From Fereydounia khargensis (Eukaryota > Basidiomycota > Ustilaginomycetes > Urocystidales > Fereydouniaceae): a stretch of 64,000 nucleotides of DNA. Position 1 is the stretch's first letter. The number at the start of each line of letters is the position of its first letter. The notes beneath the pieces were generated by a model that saw only the letters and a program-made list of their open reading frames with translations, had not been told where the DNA came from and did no database searches. The stretch spans positions 1-64,000 of the forward strand of contig JAOCZO010000029.1 of assembly GCA_026413255.1 (NCBI GenBank). Direction: 5' to 3'. Shown in pieces: positions 1-9,642 of this stretch. Position numbers and translations under genes: made by a program.

Positions 1-15
1 CCCCCCCCCCCCCCG

Positions 16-77
<62 letters not shown>
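1..77. repeat. Poly-C homopolymer, probable assembly artefact
   Basis: Seventy-six of the 77 bases are C, with a single G at position 15. The run stops abruptly inside what should be the first intron of a thioredoxin gene. It is not a telomere repeat. Poly-C on this strand is poly-G on the other, the usual false sequence made by two-colour sequencing chemistry when signal is lost. It most likely marks a contig edge and not biology. Confidence 0.85.
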
Positions 78-89
78 ACGTCAACGCAC

Positions 90-371
90 CTTTCCATCCT
101 TGACGGCAACGACAGTGGGCATGGCGCGGACGTTGAACTGTCTAGCAACATCGGGGTGCTTGTCGACGTCGACTTCGATGAGATCAATGTCAGCCTTGTT
201 TGCCACGCTGTGGAGGGCAGGCGAGAGAATCTTGCACGGCTGGCACCAGGTAGCGAAAAAGTCTACGAGCACCGTCTTGCCACTGCTCTCAGAGGCAACC
301 GTGGCCGCATCGGCGTCTGCAAACACCTTGAGCGCCCGCGCGGAGGATGTGAATGCTCGTCGGAAAATCAT
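90..371 (-). CDS. Mitochondrial thioredoxin, 5' exon only (truncated by contig end)
   Basis: This exon encodes 94 residues. The N-terminus (MIFRRAFTSSARA) is Arg/Ser-rich without acidic residues, like a mitochondrial presequence. The thioredoxin fold follows, with the redox motif WCQPC at residues 42-46 and the cis-proline segment RAMPT near residue 82. The protein should reduce disulfides in the matrix using NADPH through thioredoxin reductase. After DGK the sequence reads AAG|GTGCGT, a good phase-0 donor, so the last strand and helix of the fold should lie in a second exon now replaced by the poly-C run. If the donor is ignored, the frame ends three codons later at 81-83. The family is certain; the organelle is inferred from the presequence. 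Confidence 0.85.
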
Positions 372-524
372 CGTGGCTGTGTGTCAAGTTGCAAATTCTT
401 TCCCCTCTCCCACCCAAGACTAGATACAGTACTTGGCCGGTAGTTCGGTACCGCACCGTACCGCGCGCGCGCACACACCTCCACACACAGAGACTCGCAT
501 TTTGGAATGATTGGTCGAGCAGCT

Positions 525-1699
525 TCACGGTATGCCGGCTGCTTTCAATGTGATTTGAAGCTCATTCGGGTCCAGGGCTTGGCGATGGCCCGACAGACGT
601 GCAAGGAGCGGTGCAAGAGCGTCAGAAGCACCATGAACAGTCTCTGTATCGACCAAGGCCCAGTTGGACGAGGACGAGGACGTGGCGGAACCAGTGCCAG
701 GTTTAAGATGAGACGACGTGAGGAGCATGTCAAAGTCTTGCACCTGCAGCCCGGACTGATTTGTTTGCGTCGAGGAATCAGTGACAAGTGGGTACGGAAT
801 GCCGTCGGTAAAGCGTAGCGCCTTGCAGGCTTCGATGGTGGCGATGGATCCTCGGGTGGTAAGTGATACGAGGGTCTCGCTCGACGTGTGCATCCGGAAC
901 TGTGCGCGCGGACAAAGGCGACGGTCAGCATCAGAGTCGCAGCAGGCAAGAGAAAAGGAGCGACCGGACTTGCCTGTCGGCAGCTCTGCACGAGCAGCCA
1001 TGATGCGTGCGTGTCGTGGATCATGATGCTGCCGTCCACACGCCCTGTGAGGACGACGCAGCGTTGCAGATTGCGGATGTGTATGGCACCGATGCGCGCA
1101 GAGGAGGAGCGCAGGTCGACGATGCAGTTGGTCAAGTTGGCGAGGTGCAGGTCATACTGTCCGTCTGTTGCTAATGTCTGCGCTGCGTCGAGGCTGGGGA
1201 GGGGCAGAATGACGCCCGTCTCGTCGCTGAGAGAGAGGAACGTGCTGCTTGGCTTGAGCTCTGCCGGTCCCGGTGCCAGTGCCGCTGATGCTGGAGCTGG
1301 AGCTGGAGCTGGTGCTGGTGCTGGTGCAGGCCGGCTCGAAGCGGAGGCTGTGCTGGCGCTGGCGCTGTTGCTGGGGTGGGGTTTGGGCCTGCGCTGAAAG
1401 GTAAAGCCGCGTTTGGCAGGCGCAAGAGTCTGCCGTTTGGCCGTGATGCTCTGCGTGACGCGGGCGAGGGTGCGTTCGTGCGTCTGGCGGTCGTGCGTGG
1501 GCAGGAGTGTTGTAGCTTCGGTCAGCTGGGAGCGGAGAGCCGAGATGGAGCGCAGCGCAGGGTCGAGGTCAGAGAGCGTGGCAGCTGCCTCGATCTGCTG
1601 CTCGAGCTGCTGGACCGACTGGGTGAATGACGAGTAAAAGTCGCCCGCCTTTGATGCACTCGTGGTGCCCACGTTGCCGAGCGAAGCGGAAGAGGCCAT
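525..1699 (-). CDS. Tubulin-binding cofactor C (C-CAP/TBCC domain)
   Basis: Two exons, 1699-974 and 899-525, encode 366 aa. The N-terminal helical region (about residues 20-95) is followed by an Ala-Pro-rich linker and then the C-CAP/TBCC beta-helix domain, with VDLRSSSARIGAIHIRNLQ and a GSIMIHDTHASWLLVQSCRQ stretch. Cofactor C acts with cofactors D and E as a GTPase-activating factor on beta-tubulin during heterodimer assembly. The conserved Q-x-R element carrying the arginine finger falls at the splice junction: Gln242 ends exon 1 and Phe-Arg open exon 2, making Arg244 the likely finger. The intron (973-900, 74 nt) is of the GC-AG type, with donor CAG|GCAAGT. Without splicing the frame leaves the domain. 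The promoter is shared with the divergent chorismate synthase gene. Confidence 0.9.
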
Positions 1700-2339
1700 C
1701 GGATTCGGGCCGTGCCGACGTCGTTCTCAACGCTGCGTGACAAGAAAGAGAGCGAGAGAGAGAGAGACGGTAAAGTGTGGGAATGTGAGGTGTCAGAGGG
1801 TACTGCAGCCACACTGCAGCAACGCAACACGGCGTCGCGTCATTGCAAGCGTGTGTCCAGCCCAGCCAGGTTGTTGAGTTGGGTCAAGCAAAGCTTCTTT
1901 ACAGCGTCACTCGCTTTCCGAATTCAGAGCTACTTGAGTACAGTATCAATGGGGCGCTGGCTCCTTTGGGTCTGTGAGGCTGATCGGCAGCCAACCTACT
2001 GGACCCTTGATCTAGCTCACTTAGCGAGCATGTTGCGTAGGTAATCTTTGGGTGATGCTTGCTTGCATTTCTTCCGAGCGAAAGGCCCTTTTTTGCTTTT
2101 TTCTCCCCTGCTTTGCGAAGAAAATGAGAGACACGCATGCGCATTGCCTGGCCTGGTGCAGCAGCAGCACTTAGGCAGGCAGCACTGTCACCTAACTGTG
2201 CGTGACTCCGAATTTGGTCCGGTCGCTTCCTTCTTCTCACGGCAACGTCCTTTCCTTTCTTACTTTCGCTCCTTCCCTCCCTCCCTCTGACACGCACACA
2301 CGCACCCTCTCACCCACCCACGTATACACCCATATCACC
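1700..2339. promoter_or_regulatory. Divergent promoter region between cofactor C and chorismate synthase
   Basis: This 640 bp gap has no convincing gene. It must hold the promoters of both flanking genes. The last 70 bases before the chorismate synthase start are pyrimidine- and CA-rich (CCTTCCCTCC, CACACACGCACCC), a leader type that recurs before many genes in this window. No TATA box stands out. Confidence 0.5.
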
Positions 2340-3798
2340 ATGTCCACGTTCGGCAACCACTTCCGCGTGACCACCTACGGCGAGTCGCACTGCGCCTCGG
2401 TCGGGTGCATCGTCGACGGCGTGCCTCCGGGCATGGCACTCACCGCCGCTGACGTCCAGGTTCAGCTCTCCCGCCGCAGGCCTGGCCAGTCGAATCTGAC
2501 CACTCCCCGAGACGAGAAGGACCGTGTCGAGATTCAGTCTGGTGTAGAGAAGGACGTCACCCTCGGCACCCCCCTTGCCATGCTCGTCCGCAACCAGGAC
2601 CAGAGGCCCCATGACTACACCGACGAGACCCTCGATGCCTTCCCCCGCCCCTCCCACGCTGACTTTACTTACCTCGAAAAGTACGGCGTCAAGGCGAGCA
2701 GCGGTGGAGGAAGGAGCAGTGCCCGTGAGACTATTGGTGAGTGCCCTCTGCCCTGCTGGCGTCCGACTGAAAAGGCTATGTGACTGACATTAATTCTCAG
2801 GACGAGTTGCTGCTGGTGCTGTTGCGGAAAAGTACCTCAAGGAGGCATACGGCGTCGAGATTGTGGCTTTTGTTTCGTCGGTTGGCAAGGTGCACATCCC
2901 ACGCTACCCTGGCGAGCGTCTTGCTCCCTCCACCGGCAACGCTCCCGCTGCTGCTGCTGCTGCGAATGGCGACGGTGAAGGCAAGAGCTTTTACGGCGAG
3001 TCCGCGACTGCTGGTGCGCCCACTGGTCCAGTGGATAACGTGTATAACACGGATGGGATGACTGAGGAGGAGGCGGAGGAGCCTCTGTCCGCCGAGTTCC
3101 GTGAGCTGCTGGCCACTATCACGCGTGCCAAGGTGGACGAGAACCAGATCCGTTGCCCACACCAAGAGGCTGCGGAGCGCATGCGTCAGCGCATCCTGCT
3201 CGCCAAGGCCAACCACGACTCGATCGGCGGCACGGTCACCTGTGTCATCCGACGTGTCCCCAGCGGACTCGGCGAGCCGTGCTTTGACAAGCTGGAGGCC
3301 AAGCTCGCGCACGCCATGCTCAGCATCCCGGCCACCAAGGGCTTTGAGATTGGCTCTGGCTTCCGCGGTACCGAGGTTGCCGGATCGAGGCACAACGACA
3401 AGTTTATCCTCAAGCAGGACGGACGTCTTGGCACTGTGACCAACTGGTCCGGCGGCATCCAGGGTGGCATCACGAACGGCGAAGACATTTACTTCCGCGT
3501 CGGATTCAAGTCACCAGCGACCATCTCGCAGAACCAGGCCACGTCTCGCTACGACGGCACAGACGGCGTACTCAACACGCGAGGCCGCCACGACCCGTGC
3601 GTTGTGCCGCGTGCCGTGCCCATCGTCGAGGCAATGGCGGCACTGGTCATCATGGACGCGCTGCTCGCACAGGACGCCCGCACACTCTCTGCCAGCCGAC
3701 TGAGCCGTGAGCCCGTGGCCGCGCTACCGGCCAGCATGCGCATGCCAGACTCGAAGAAGCGCAAGGCGATCGAGGAAGAGGTTGTCGCGCAGCAATAG
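2340..3798 (+). CDS. ARO2: Chorismate synthase
   Basis: Exons 2340-2736 and 2801-3798 encode 464 aa. The 64 nt intron has donor GTGAGT and acceptor CTCAG and splits Gly132. All three family signatures are present: [19 protein letters not shown] near the N-terminus, [20 protein letters not shown] across the splice site, and [19 protein letters not shown] near the C-terminus. The enzyme converts 5-enolpyruvylshikimate-3-phosphate to chorismate, the last common step to aromatic amino acids. Fungal forms usually also reduce their own FMN with NADPH. The protein is longer than the roughly 380 aa yeast enzyme because of a low-complexity insert at about residues 172-215 (Ala run, then Gly/Thr/Glu-rich). 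The 3' end converges on the next gene with a 98 bp gap. Confidence 0.97.
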
Positions 3799-3896
3799 GC
3801 TGCACGAAACAAAAGACACGAAATATAGCAGTCCGACAGGTACAGTCATCCATTCATTCAATCCCATTTGGTTCTGCAGTGCAAAGGCAGTTTGTC

Positions 3897-4862
3897 TTAG
3901 GAGGCAGCAAGGGCGGCAGTAGGGTCCCATGCGCGGTAGAGGGTCTGGGTCTTGCGTTCTCGCTGGAGAATGTTTTCGTCATTGGGACCCATGACTCGGG
4001 TGCGCCAGGGGGTGTCGAGGGCAGCCTTGTACTCGGGGGTAGAGTCGAACTTGTCGTTCGAGTACTCTGTTGTTGGGGCATGGCGGATGGTGGGTGTCAG
4101 GTGGATTCAGAGAAGGGGAGTGGTTGAGAGAACATACCGTGGAGGCCGAGGAACTTGGGGATCTGCTTTGCGTCCTCGGGGCTGGCATGTGTGCCATTTA
4201 CGCCGTTGTCGATGAGCTGGAATCTGCGGGTGCGTGTCCAGCCTGGCGTCTTGCTGAGGAGGAGGGCGTGTTCATTATCGAACCAGTCGGCGTACTCGTC
4301 GGTATTGGCGGGGGTGACGCTGTGTGCTACGATGGTGTTCGAGTGCTGTTCGACGTGCAGCTTGGTCTGTGGGGCGAGGCCGTCCTTGGGGGTGAGGTGG
4401 ATCCTAGCGTCGGCGTGGCTGTCGTAGCAGAGGCGGTAGATCCTGCGGTCTACGACGGCGAGGCGGGTGAAGAGCTCTGCTTCGCGCTGGGAGCGCTGGG
4501 AGCGGAGGTCGGTGTACGAGGCGTGCGCAAACACGTCGTTGCTCGACACGGTGTAGTAGGCGCCCCAGCCCGAGTTGCGCACCGCGCTTGACGACACGGT
4601 GTTGCTCGGAAAGATGGACGACACGGTCTGGTAGCGCGCAGCGGAGCGGAATGTCGCGAAACGCTCAGTGCGCAGCGGGACGTGCTCGTTGTCGTACCAC
4701 TCGTGGAACTCGGACAGCGAGACGTCCGGCCCTGGCTCCATAAACACGAGCAGCAGCCCAGAGTCCGAGGCGTTGAATGGCCTGCTTGGAAACATACCAT
4801 GTTAGCTGCACAGCCATAGACGGACCGGACCGCCTTCTGACTTTGACTCACGAGCTGGTCAT
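3897..4862 (-). CDS. Tandem EthD-like dimeric alpha/beta-barrel protein
   Basis: Exons 4862-4852, 4781-4138 and 4066-3897 encode 274 aa. There are two repeated modules, LLLVFMEPGP...FHEWYDNEHVPLR and IVAHSVTPANTDEYADWFDNEH. The D/N-E-H pattern is typical of EthD-like ferredoxin-fold domains, so one chain probably forms a pseudo-dimeric barrel. Such fungal proteins are often annotated as EthD-domain or hypothetical, and the substrate is unknown. The first exon is only 11 nt (ATGACCAGCTC). It joins to give MTSSPFNASDSG, which fits better than the unspliced ATG at 4795. The last intron (4137-4067) restores the C-terminus to a TAA at 3897. The gene is divergent from the dienelactone hydrolase. 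The fold is fairly sure; the function is not assigned. Confidence 0.75.
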
Positions 4863-5346
4863 GGTACCGTCTGGTTCTGTGAATAGAAAGGCAATGGCAG
4901 GGTCGATGTAGCGTATGGCGCCAGAATACTATACTGTTAGTTACTGTCGTTTGGGCCTGTGTTATATGCTTAACGGACCCGTATGCAGTGTGCGGTGTTC
5001 TGTGTCGGTGGAGCGGCTAATTGTTCTATCCTACTTCCGTCCTGGCCCGTAGTCCGTGTCAGTTGCGGCCAACCTGCAGGACGGTATGGCACTCCACCCT
5101 CGGGCTGGCGTCTAGGTGTAACTTCTGCATTCCCGTCCGAGTAAGTAAGTACGACTGCGCTCCAGGCCAACGGTACTGGTACCACACCTCCCCTCCCTCC
5201 ACTCGACGCATTCTTCCCTTTTCCATCCATCCCTCCCCTTTTTTTTGGGAGGGTTGCAGCGATGCCTGCGGTTGGGCCGCGAAAGCAACTCATGCAGTCT
5301 GTGCCGGCTAAAAGCTTTGCTGCAAGTCTGTGCCGAGACGTGATGT

Positions 5347-5377
5347 TACTGTATTACAGTACAGTACTGTACTGTAT
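5347..5377. repeat. ACAGT/ACTGT palindromic repeat
   Basis: Positions 5355-5376 form a perfect 22 bp palindrome: TACAGTACAGT followed by its reverse complement. A further TTACTGTA lies just to the left. It sits about 135 bp upstream of the dienelactone hydrolase start. The same five-base unit recurs in at least seven other intergenic gaps in the window. Confidence 0.9.
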
Positions 5378-5403
5378 TGCCCGCCGCATGGTGCCGTTGG
5401 CGA

Positions 5404-5409
5404 TATAAA
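5404..5409 (+). promoter_or_regulatory. TATA box for the dienelactone hydrolase gene
   Basis: TATAAA in the context GATATAAAGAG lies 103 bp upstream of the ATG at 5512, a normal spacing for a fungal TATA promoter. The call rests on sequence and position only. Confidence 0.6.
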
Positions 5410-5511
5410 GAGCCCGGCACAGGACGTTCGGGACGTTCGGGCTCGAGTTACCACGACTACTGCATCTCCACAGCACTCTTGAGCATAAGTAAAAGCGTAC
5501 TGCGAACCGAC

Positions 5512-6258
5512 ATGGCAGACTGCTGCAAGCACGGATCCTTCCACAAGGGCACGCCTGTGGGTACTGAGACGGTGGTAGCCGACCTGCCTACCTACGTGAC
5601 GGGCTCGTCGGAGGCCAAGGTGGCCGTGCTGCTCGTGTCCGACATCTACGGCTGGAGGCTGAACAACACACGTATCCTGGCTGACAAGTATGCGGCTGGT
5701 ATTGGTGCGCGCGTGTATGTGCCCGACTTTTTCGACGGCCACGCCCCGGATGCGCAGATGATGGCCGACCCAGCCAAGAAGGCTGCGTTCGACCTCCCGG
5801 CCTTTATCGCCCGCTTCCACCCGCGCGACGCCGCCCGCCCACGCGTGACCGCCGTCGTCAACGCCATCCGCGCCTCCGGCGCCACCCGCGTCGCTGCCGT
5901 CGGCTTCTGCTGGGGCGCCCCCTCCGCCCTCTTCCTCGCCCAGGACGCCGTAGACGCCATTGCCTTCGCGCACCCCTCCCTCGCTGAAACAGACGACTTT
6001 ACCCGCATCCGCAAACCCGCCCTCTTCCTCACCGCCGAATCTGACCCCTACTTTGACGACGACAAGCGCATCGCCGCCATCAACGCCACCAATCGCCTCG
6101 CAAAGGAACACGCCACCTTCGTAAAGTGGGTCTATTACCCCAACACCACCCACGGCTTCGCCGTCCGCGGCGACGAGGGCGACGCCTACACCGCACGTGT
6201 CATGCAGGACGCCGCCAACTCGGTCATCTCCCACTTCCGCGCCGAGCTCCTCGCCTGA
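5512..6258 (+). CDS. Dienelactone hydrolase family protein
   Basis: A single exon encodes 248 aa in an alpha/beta hydrolase fold. The catalytic triad is visible: Cys133 in GFCWGA, Asp178 in ESDPYF and His214 in NTTHGF, in the order and spacing of the dienelactone hydrolase family. Bacterial members open dienelactones in chlorocatechol breakdown. Fungal cytosolic members are often of unknown substrate, so the reaction here is only inferred as hydrolysis of an ester or lactone. No signal peptide is present. A TATA box and the ACAGT palindrome lie upstream, suggesting a more regulated promoter than its neighbours. The start is the first ATG and matches family N-termini (MADCCKHGSFHKG). Third codon positions are strongly C-rich, which also opens a long meaningless antisense frame. 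Confidence 0.92.
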   Translation: MADCCKHGSFHKGTPVGTETVVADLPTYVTGSSEAKVAVLLVSDIYGWRLNNTRILADKYAAGIGARVYVPDFFDGHAPDAQMMADPAKKAAFDLPAFIARFHPRDAARPRVTAVVNAIRASGATRVAAVGFCWGAPSALFLAQDAVDAIAFAHPSLAETDDFTRIRKPALFLTAESDPYFDDDKRIAAINATNRLAKEHATFVKWVYYPNTTHGFAVRGDEGDAYTARVMQDAANSVISHFRAELLA

Positions 6259-6441
6259 GCCAATGCGAGACAGAGAAAGGACGGATATGGCTAATAGATT
6301 TGTTAGTCGGTTACTCTAAACTCCGGTATCTAGACGGGGGTCGGGCGCGAACCATGCGAAATTACATAGTACAAGTTTGCTAGAGAGAAAAACAACAAGA
6401 GGATGCGTGCGTGCGTGCTAGGCTAGGCTTAGGCTGCCTTC

Positions 6442-7737
6442 CTAGCTTGTCTGACCAGACCACTGCGGCGACGTATCGACTTCCATCGGTCGCAACCGCT
6501 TGGTCCCCACTGGCGCGCTGTCTACCGACCGCTGACTCGACGTGCGCGCTAGCAGGGGCGCAGATATTGGCGACGAACCGCCTTGCCGTAACGCGGCACT
6601 GGGGCCCTTCGCGCTCGGTGATAAGGCTCTTGGTGGTGTCCGTGTCGGTGGGTCGGCGAGAACAAAGTCTGGGTGCGAACGGACCAGGGATGTGTAGTAG
6701 TGCTGCAGGAGCTCGCCGCTGCACTGTACTCGGCCGCAAGCATCAGCATAGTGTTGGATAAACTGGTCGGGTTAACGCACACACTTACAGTCAGACGCCA
6801 GTCGATTATGGTGAGAAACTCCTTTTCAAGCAGGTTCATCTCCCCCAGTGTGATTCCGCCAACACGTGAGTAGTGTTCTGCAGCGTCCACAAAGCAATGA
6901 GATTCAGCTTGGCCCCTTGCCCAGCAGGCTGGATACAACTCACCGTTCGTGTTGAACGCATCGCATAGCGCCTTGCTGGCACAAAGCACGGCGGCGCAGA
7001 CGAACCGGTGTACGGTGAGTCCGCAGATGGTGAAACCCTGCATGCGCTCGCAGACACGGTCAATATAGACGAGCAGGATGAGCATGCAGCACTTTTCCAC
7101 CGACGTGTACTTGGCAATGCGGCGCAGGTAGGCTGGCAGTGAGATGTTGGGCGTGGCTCGCGAGTGGAAGCGCGTGAGCGAGGATGGGTGCAGCGGCAGA
7201 CTGTCGTTGTGTTGCGTGAGCCGGGTCAACATGTCCGCTGCGCGCGTGTGTTTGTGATGACCAATGTCAGTTACGGCACACGCGAATGTGACGAGGCAGG
7301 AGGCAGGAGGCAGAATCACACATACCTACGAGCACGAGCACATCCTCGAGCTGAGCATCGTCAAAGAGAAAGGGGAGCACCTTTGGCCCCGTTTCCGCCC
7401 CGGTCGCTGTCCCCGTCCCGGTCGTTGAGGTCGACGTAGAAGCTGCAGACACAGGAGCAGGAGCAGGGGCAGGGGAGCTTGGAGTTGCGACGACAGTGCC
7501 GGAAGGCAGAGCCTGTGGGTTGGTCGATCGAGGCTGAGATGCAGAGGCACCAGAGCCAGAGCCAGAGCCAGAGGCGGACGAGCGGTGTGTCGCGGGTGAA
7601 GTGATAGCAGACACCACGCCAGAGGGCCGCCGCGAGTCTGACAGCCCGGAGAGAGTTGACGTAGTTGCCGGATTAGAGTTGGGCTGGGAGGAGGAGGAGG
7701 CGGAGGAAGCAGAAGAGGAACAAGTATGCGAGCTCAT
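6442..7737 (-). CDS. PHO80/PCL-type cyclin
   Basis: Four exons (7737-7326, 7237-6944, 6877-6789, 6723-6442) encode 358 aa. The first exon encodes a Ser/Ala/Pro-rich disordered segment ending in FDDAQLEDVLVLV. The cyclin domain then runs through ISLPAYLRRIAKYTSVEKCC, LVYIDRVCERM, HRFVCAAVLCASKALCD, HYSRVGGITLGEMNLLEKEF and DWRLT. This is the PHO80 cyclin pattern, so the protein should pair with a PHO85-type kinase in nutrient or cell-cycle signalling. Phase-0 splicing at the third intron (6788-6724) joins DWRLT to CSGELLQHYYTSLVRSHPDF, which continues the expected helix. The other two phases in that region give no family match. The stop at 6442 lies 183 bp from the convergent hydrolase gene. 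Which PHO85 cyclin it matches is not resolved. Confidence 0.88.
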
Positions 7738-8605
7738 GGTGACAGTAGCGGTGTTGGCTGTGTCGCGTTCATCGTATCGCTGTCTGCTTCACACCGTTGG
7801 CTTGGCTTGGCGTTACCGAGTGCAGGGCCTAGTGACTGCTGCTGGCCCAATGCCCATAGAGATCAGGGAGAGCCGGCGACGCAAAGGATACGGTCGGTCG
7901 GGTATGTGCCGATCTGTCGGAGGTTCCGATGTGGCTGCGGGCAACAAGGTTACAGTAAGGAATGCAGCGCAGTGCACTGCAGTGATGTGCGGGAGACTCA
8001 AACTGGCGGAACGTCCCGAATATAGTGCGTATGACCTGATCTCTTAGTCGCAACCGTGACTGCTGGTGATCATACGGAGAGCGCTGGCCAGTCCACAGTG
8101 CGGCACTTTTGGTCAAGGGGAGGTTTGGGTGGAATGAAGAAAGAAAAGAAACAAAGGTGAACAGGGTCAGCGTTCCCTGGTGTTGCTGCATTCGACGCCG
8201 CCGCAAGAGGCAGGCAATGAATGCGAGTTGGGCCAAGGAAAGCCAAGTCGAAATCCTTCCCGAGCAGCCAACAGCCAACACGTGCATGCCGGGCACACAT
8301 CCATCGCTTGCCTCATCCACACGCTCACGCTCTGCATAAAATTTCCACTTCATCCACTCCCTTCCCCCGCGCAGGAGAGGAAACCAGAGGCCCAGCCAGA
8401 CCCTCTTTCTTGCTCTTCTCTCGCACGCGCCCACGTTCCCCGATTCAGCTGGACCTGGTAGCGGGGAGCACGCCCGATTTGGAATCTCCGAGTCAGCAGC
8501 AGCCACACGACGTACTGTAACGCACCCACTGCTTGCTCCACTTTTTCCCTTTCCTTCCGGTCTCTTTACAATACCACCTGCATCTCCAGCATCGCTTTTG
8601 TCACC
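7738..8605. promoter_or_regulatory. Divergent promoter region, cyclin and Cia2
   Basis: This 868 bp gap has no supported gene. A long minus-strand frame here has no family character. The 150 bp before the Cia2 start are pyrimidine-rich, like other leaders in the window. Confidence 0.5.
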
Positions 8606-9521
8606 ATGGCCGAAAAGGACAACGCCAACCCAATCGTCTACTCGCAGTCCAGCTCTGCCAACCAGCGCCTGACTTCGGCCGCTCAGGCAGAATGGTGGCG
8701 CGACACGGCCATCCACTCGTCCGCCACATCCGGCGCCGGTAAGGCCAACGGCAGTCTTTCTTTCAACACCAACGATACCCTCTTGCACGACGATGACCAA
8801 GACGACAACGACCAAGATACTGCTTCACCCAACGCAGCGGCGGTCCCAGTGTCAGCTGAGGATGAAAAGATTGACAGTCAGGAGGTGTACGGTACGTTCA
8901 TACTTGGCGTGGTGCGGTGTGGCAAAGACCGCTAGACTGACCTCGCCCTGCTCTATGATACACACCAGACCTGATCCGATCCATCACCGACCCAGAGCAC
9001 CCGCTCACATTGGAGCAGCTCGCGGTAGTCAATGCCTCTCACATCACCATTGACCATGGCGAGCCTGGAACCAATAAGCTGCCGCACATCCTTCTCGAAT
9101 TCACACCAACCATCCCGCACTGCAGTATGGCGACCTTGATCGGTAAGCGCCCATATCTGAGCCACACAGCGCGGACTGAAGGCTTACCCGTCTATTACTC
9201 GTAGGACTCTCGCTCCGTGTTCGCCTTCTCCGCTCGCTGCCACCGCGATTCAAGGTGGACATTCGTGTGCGGCCGGGTACACACCAGTCCGAGAACGCGG
9301 TCAACAAACAGCTGAATGACAAGGAACGCGTTGCTGCTGCGCTAGAGAACGCTCATCTGCTCGAAGTCGTCCAGGGATGCCTCAGCAGCGCGGCAAGGAG
9401 AGGCAAGAGCGAGGAGGAGCTGCGCAGGGAACTCGAGGAGGGCACTGACCTTGGCTCGGACGGACAGAACGTGTGGAAGACGGTTGAGGAGGTGGCAACC
9501 CGCATGGGCCTGGAAGTATGA
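8606..9521 (+). CDS. CIA2: Cytosolic Fe-S cluster assembly factor, MIP18 family
   Basis: Exons 8606-8891, 8969-9142 and 9205-9521 encode 258 aa. The core runs [34 protein letters not shown] and [20 protein letters not shown], then [20 protein letters not shown]. This is the MIP18/FAM96 domain with its conserved Cys in PHCSM. The protein belongs to the CIA targeting complex (with Cia1 and Met18), which delivers Fe-S clusters to nuclear and cytosolic enzymes. Both introns are phase 1 with GTACGT and GTAAGC donors. Compared with the family there is an acidic disordered N-terminus (runs of Asp) and an extra C-terminal tail of about 45 aa after the usual end at VVQGCLSSA. The tail is charged and helical-looking. 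The gene converges on the Med19-like gene with a 121 bp gap. Confidence 0.95.
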
Positions 9522-9642
9522 AGCGTTGATAACTGATGCGGAGCAAAATGCTAAAAGTACACGAAAGCTTGTGGATAGAGTACAGTACATGTGGATCTCG
9601 AGTCGGACTGTGCAAGGCGTACGTGGGGGGGAATGGAATGGT

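Larger units (their letters stand above)
4863..5511. promoter_or_regulatory. Divergent promoter region with palindromic ACAGT repeat
   Basis: This 649 bp gap lies between two divergent genes. It contains the ACAGT/ACTGT palindrome listed separately and a TATA box for the right-hand gene. No further gene was seen. Confidence 0.5.

Noticed and set aside
1-77. Telomere at the left end
   Set aside because: A plain C run with no TTAGGG-type unit, ending inside a gene, is not telomeric.
4097-4795. Unspliced 232-codon model of the EthD-like gene
   Set aside because: It starts inside the first intron (MFPSR) and ends inside the second. The three-exon model restores family-like ends.
5308-6234. 308-codon open frame antisense to the dienelactone hydrolase
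   Set aside because: It mirrors a C-ending-codon gene, has Gly/Val-rich composition and no family character. The opposite strand has a complete catalytic triad.
7829-8815. 328-codon minus-strand frame in the cyclin/CIA2 gap
   Set aside because: It extends into the CIA2 first exon on the wrong strand and has no recognisable domain or splice structure.
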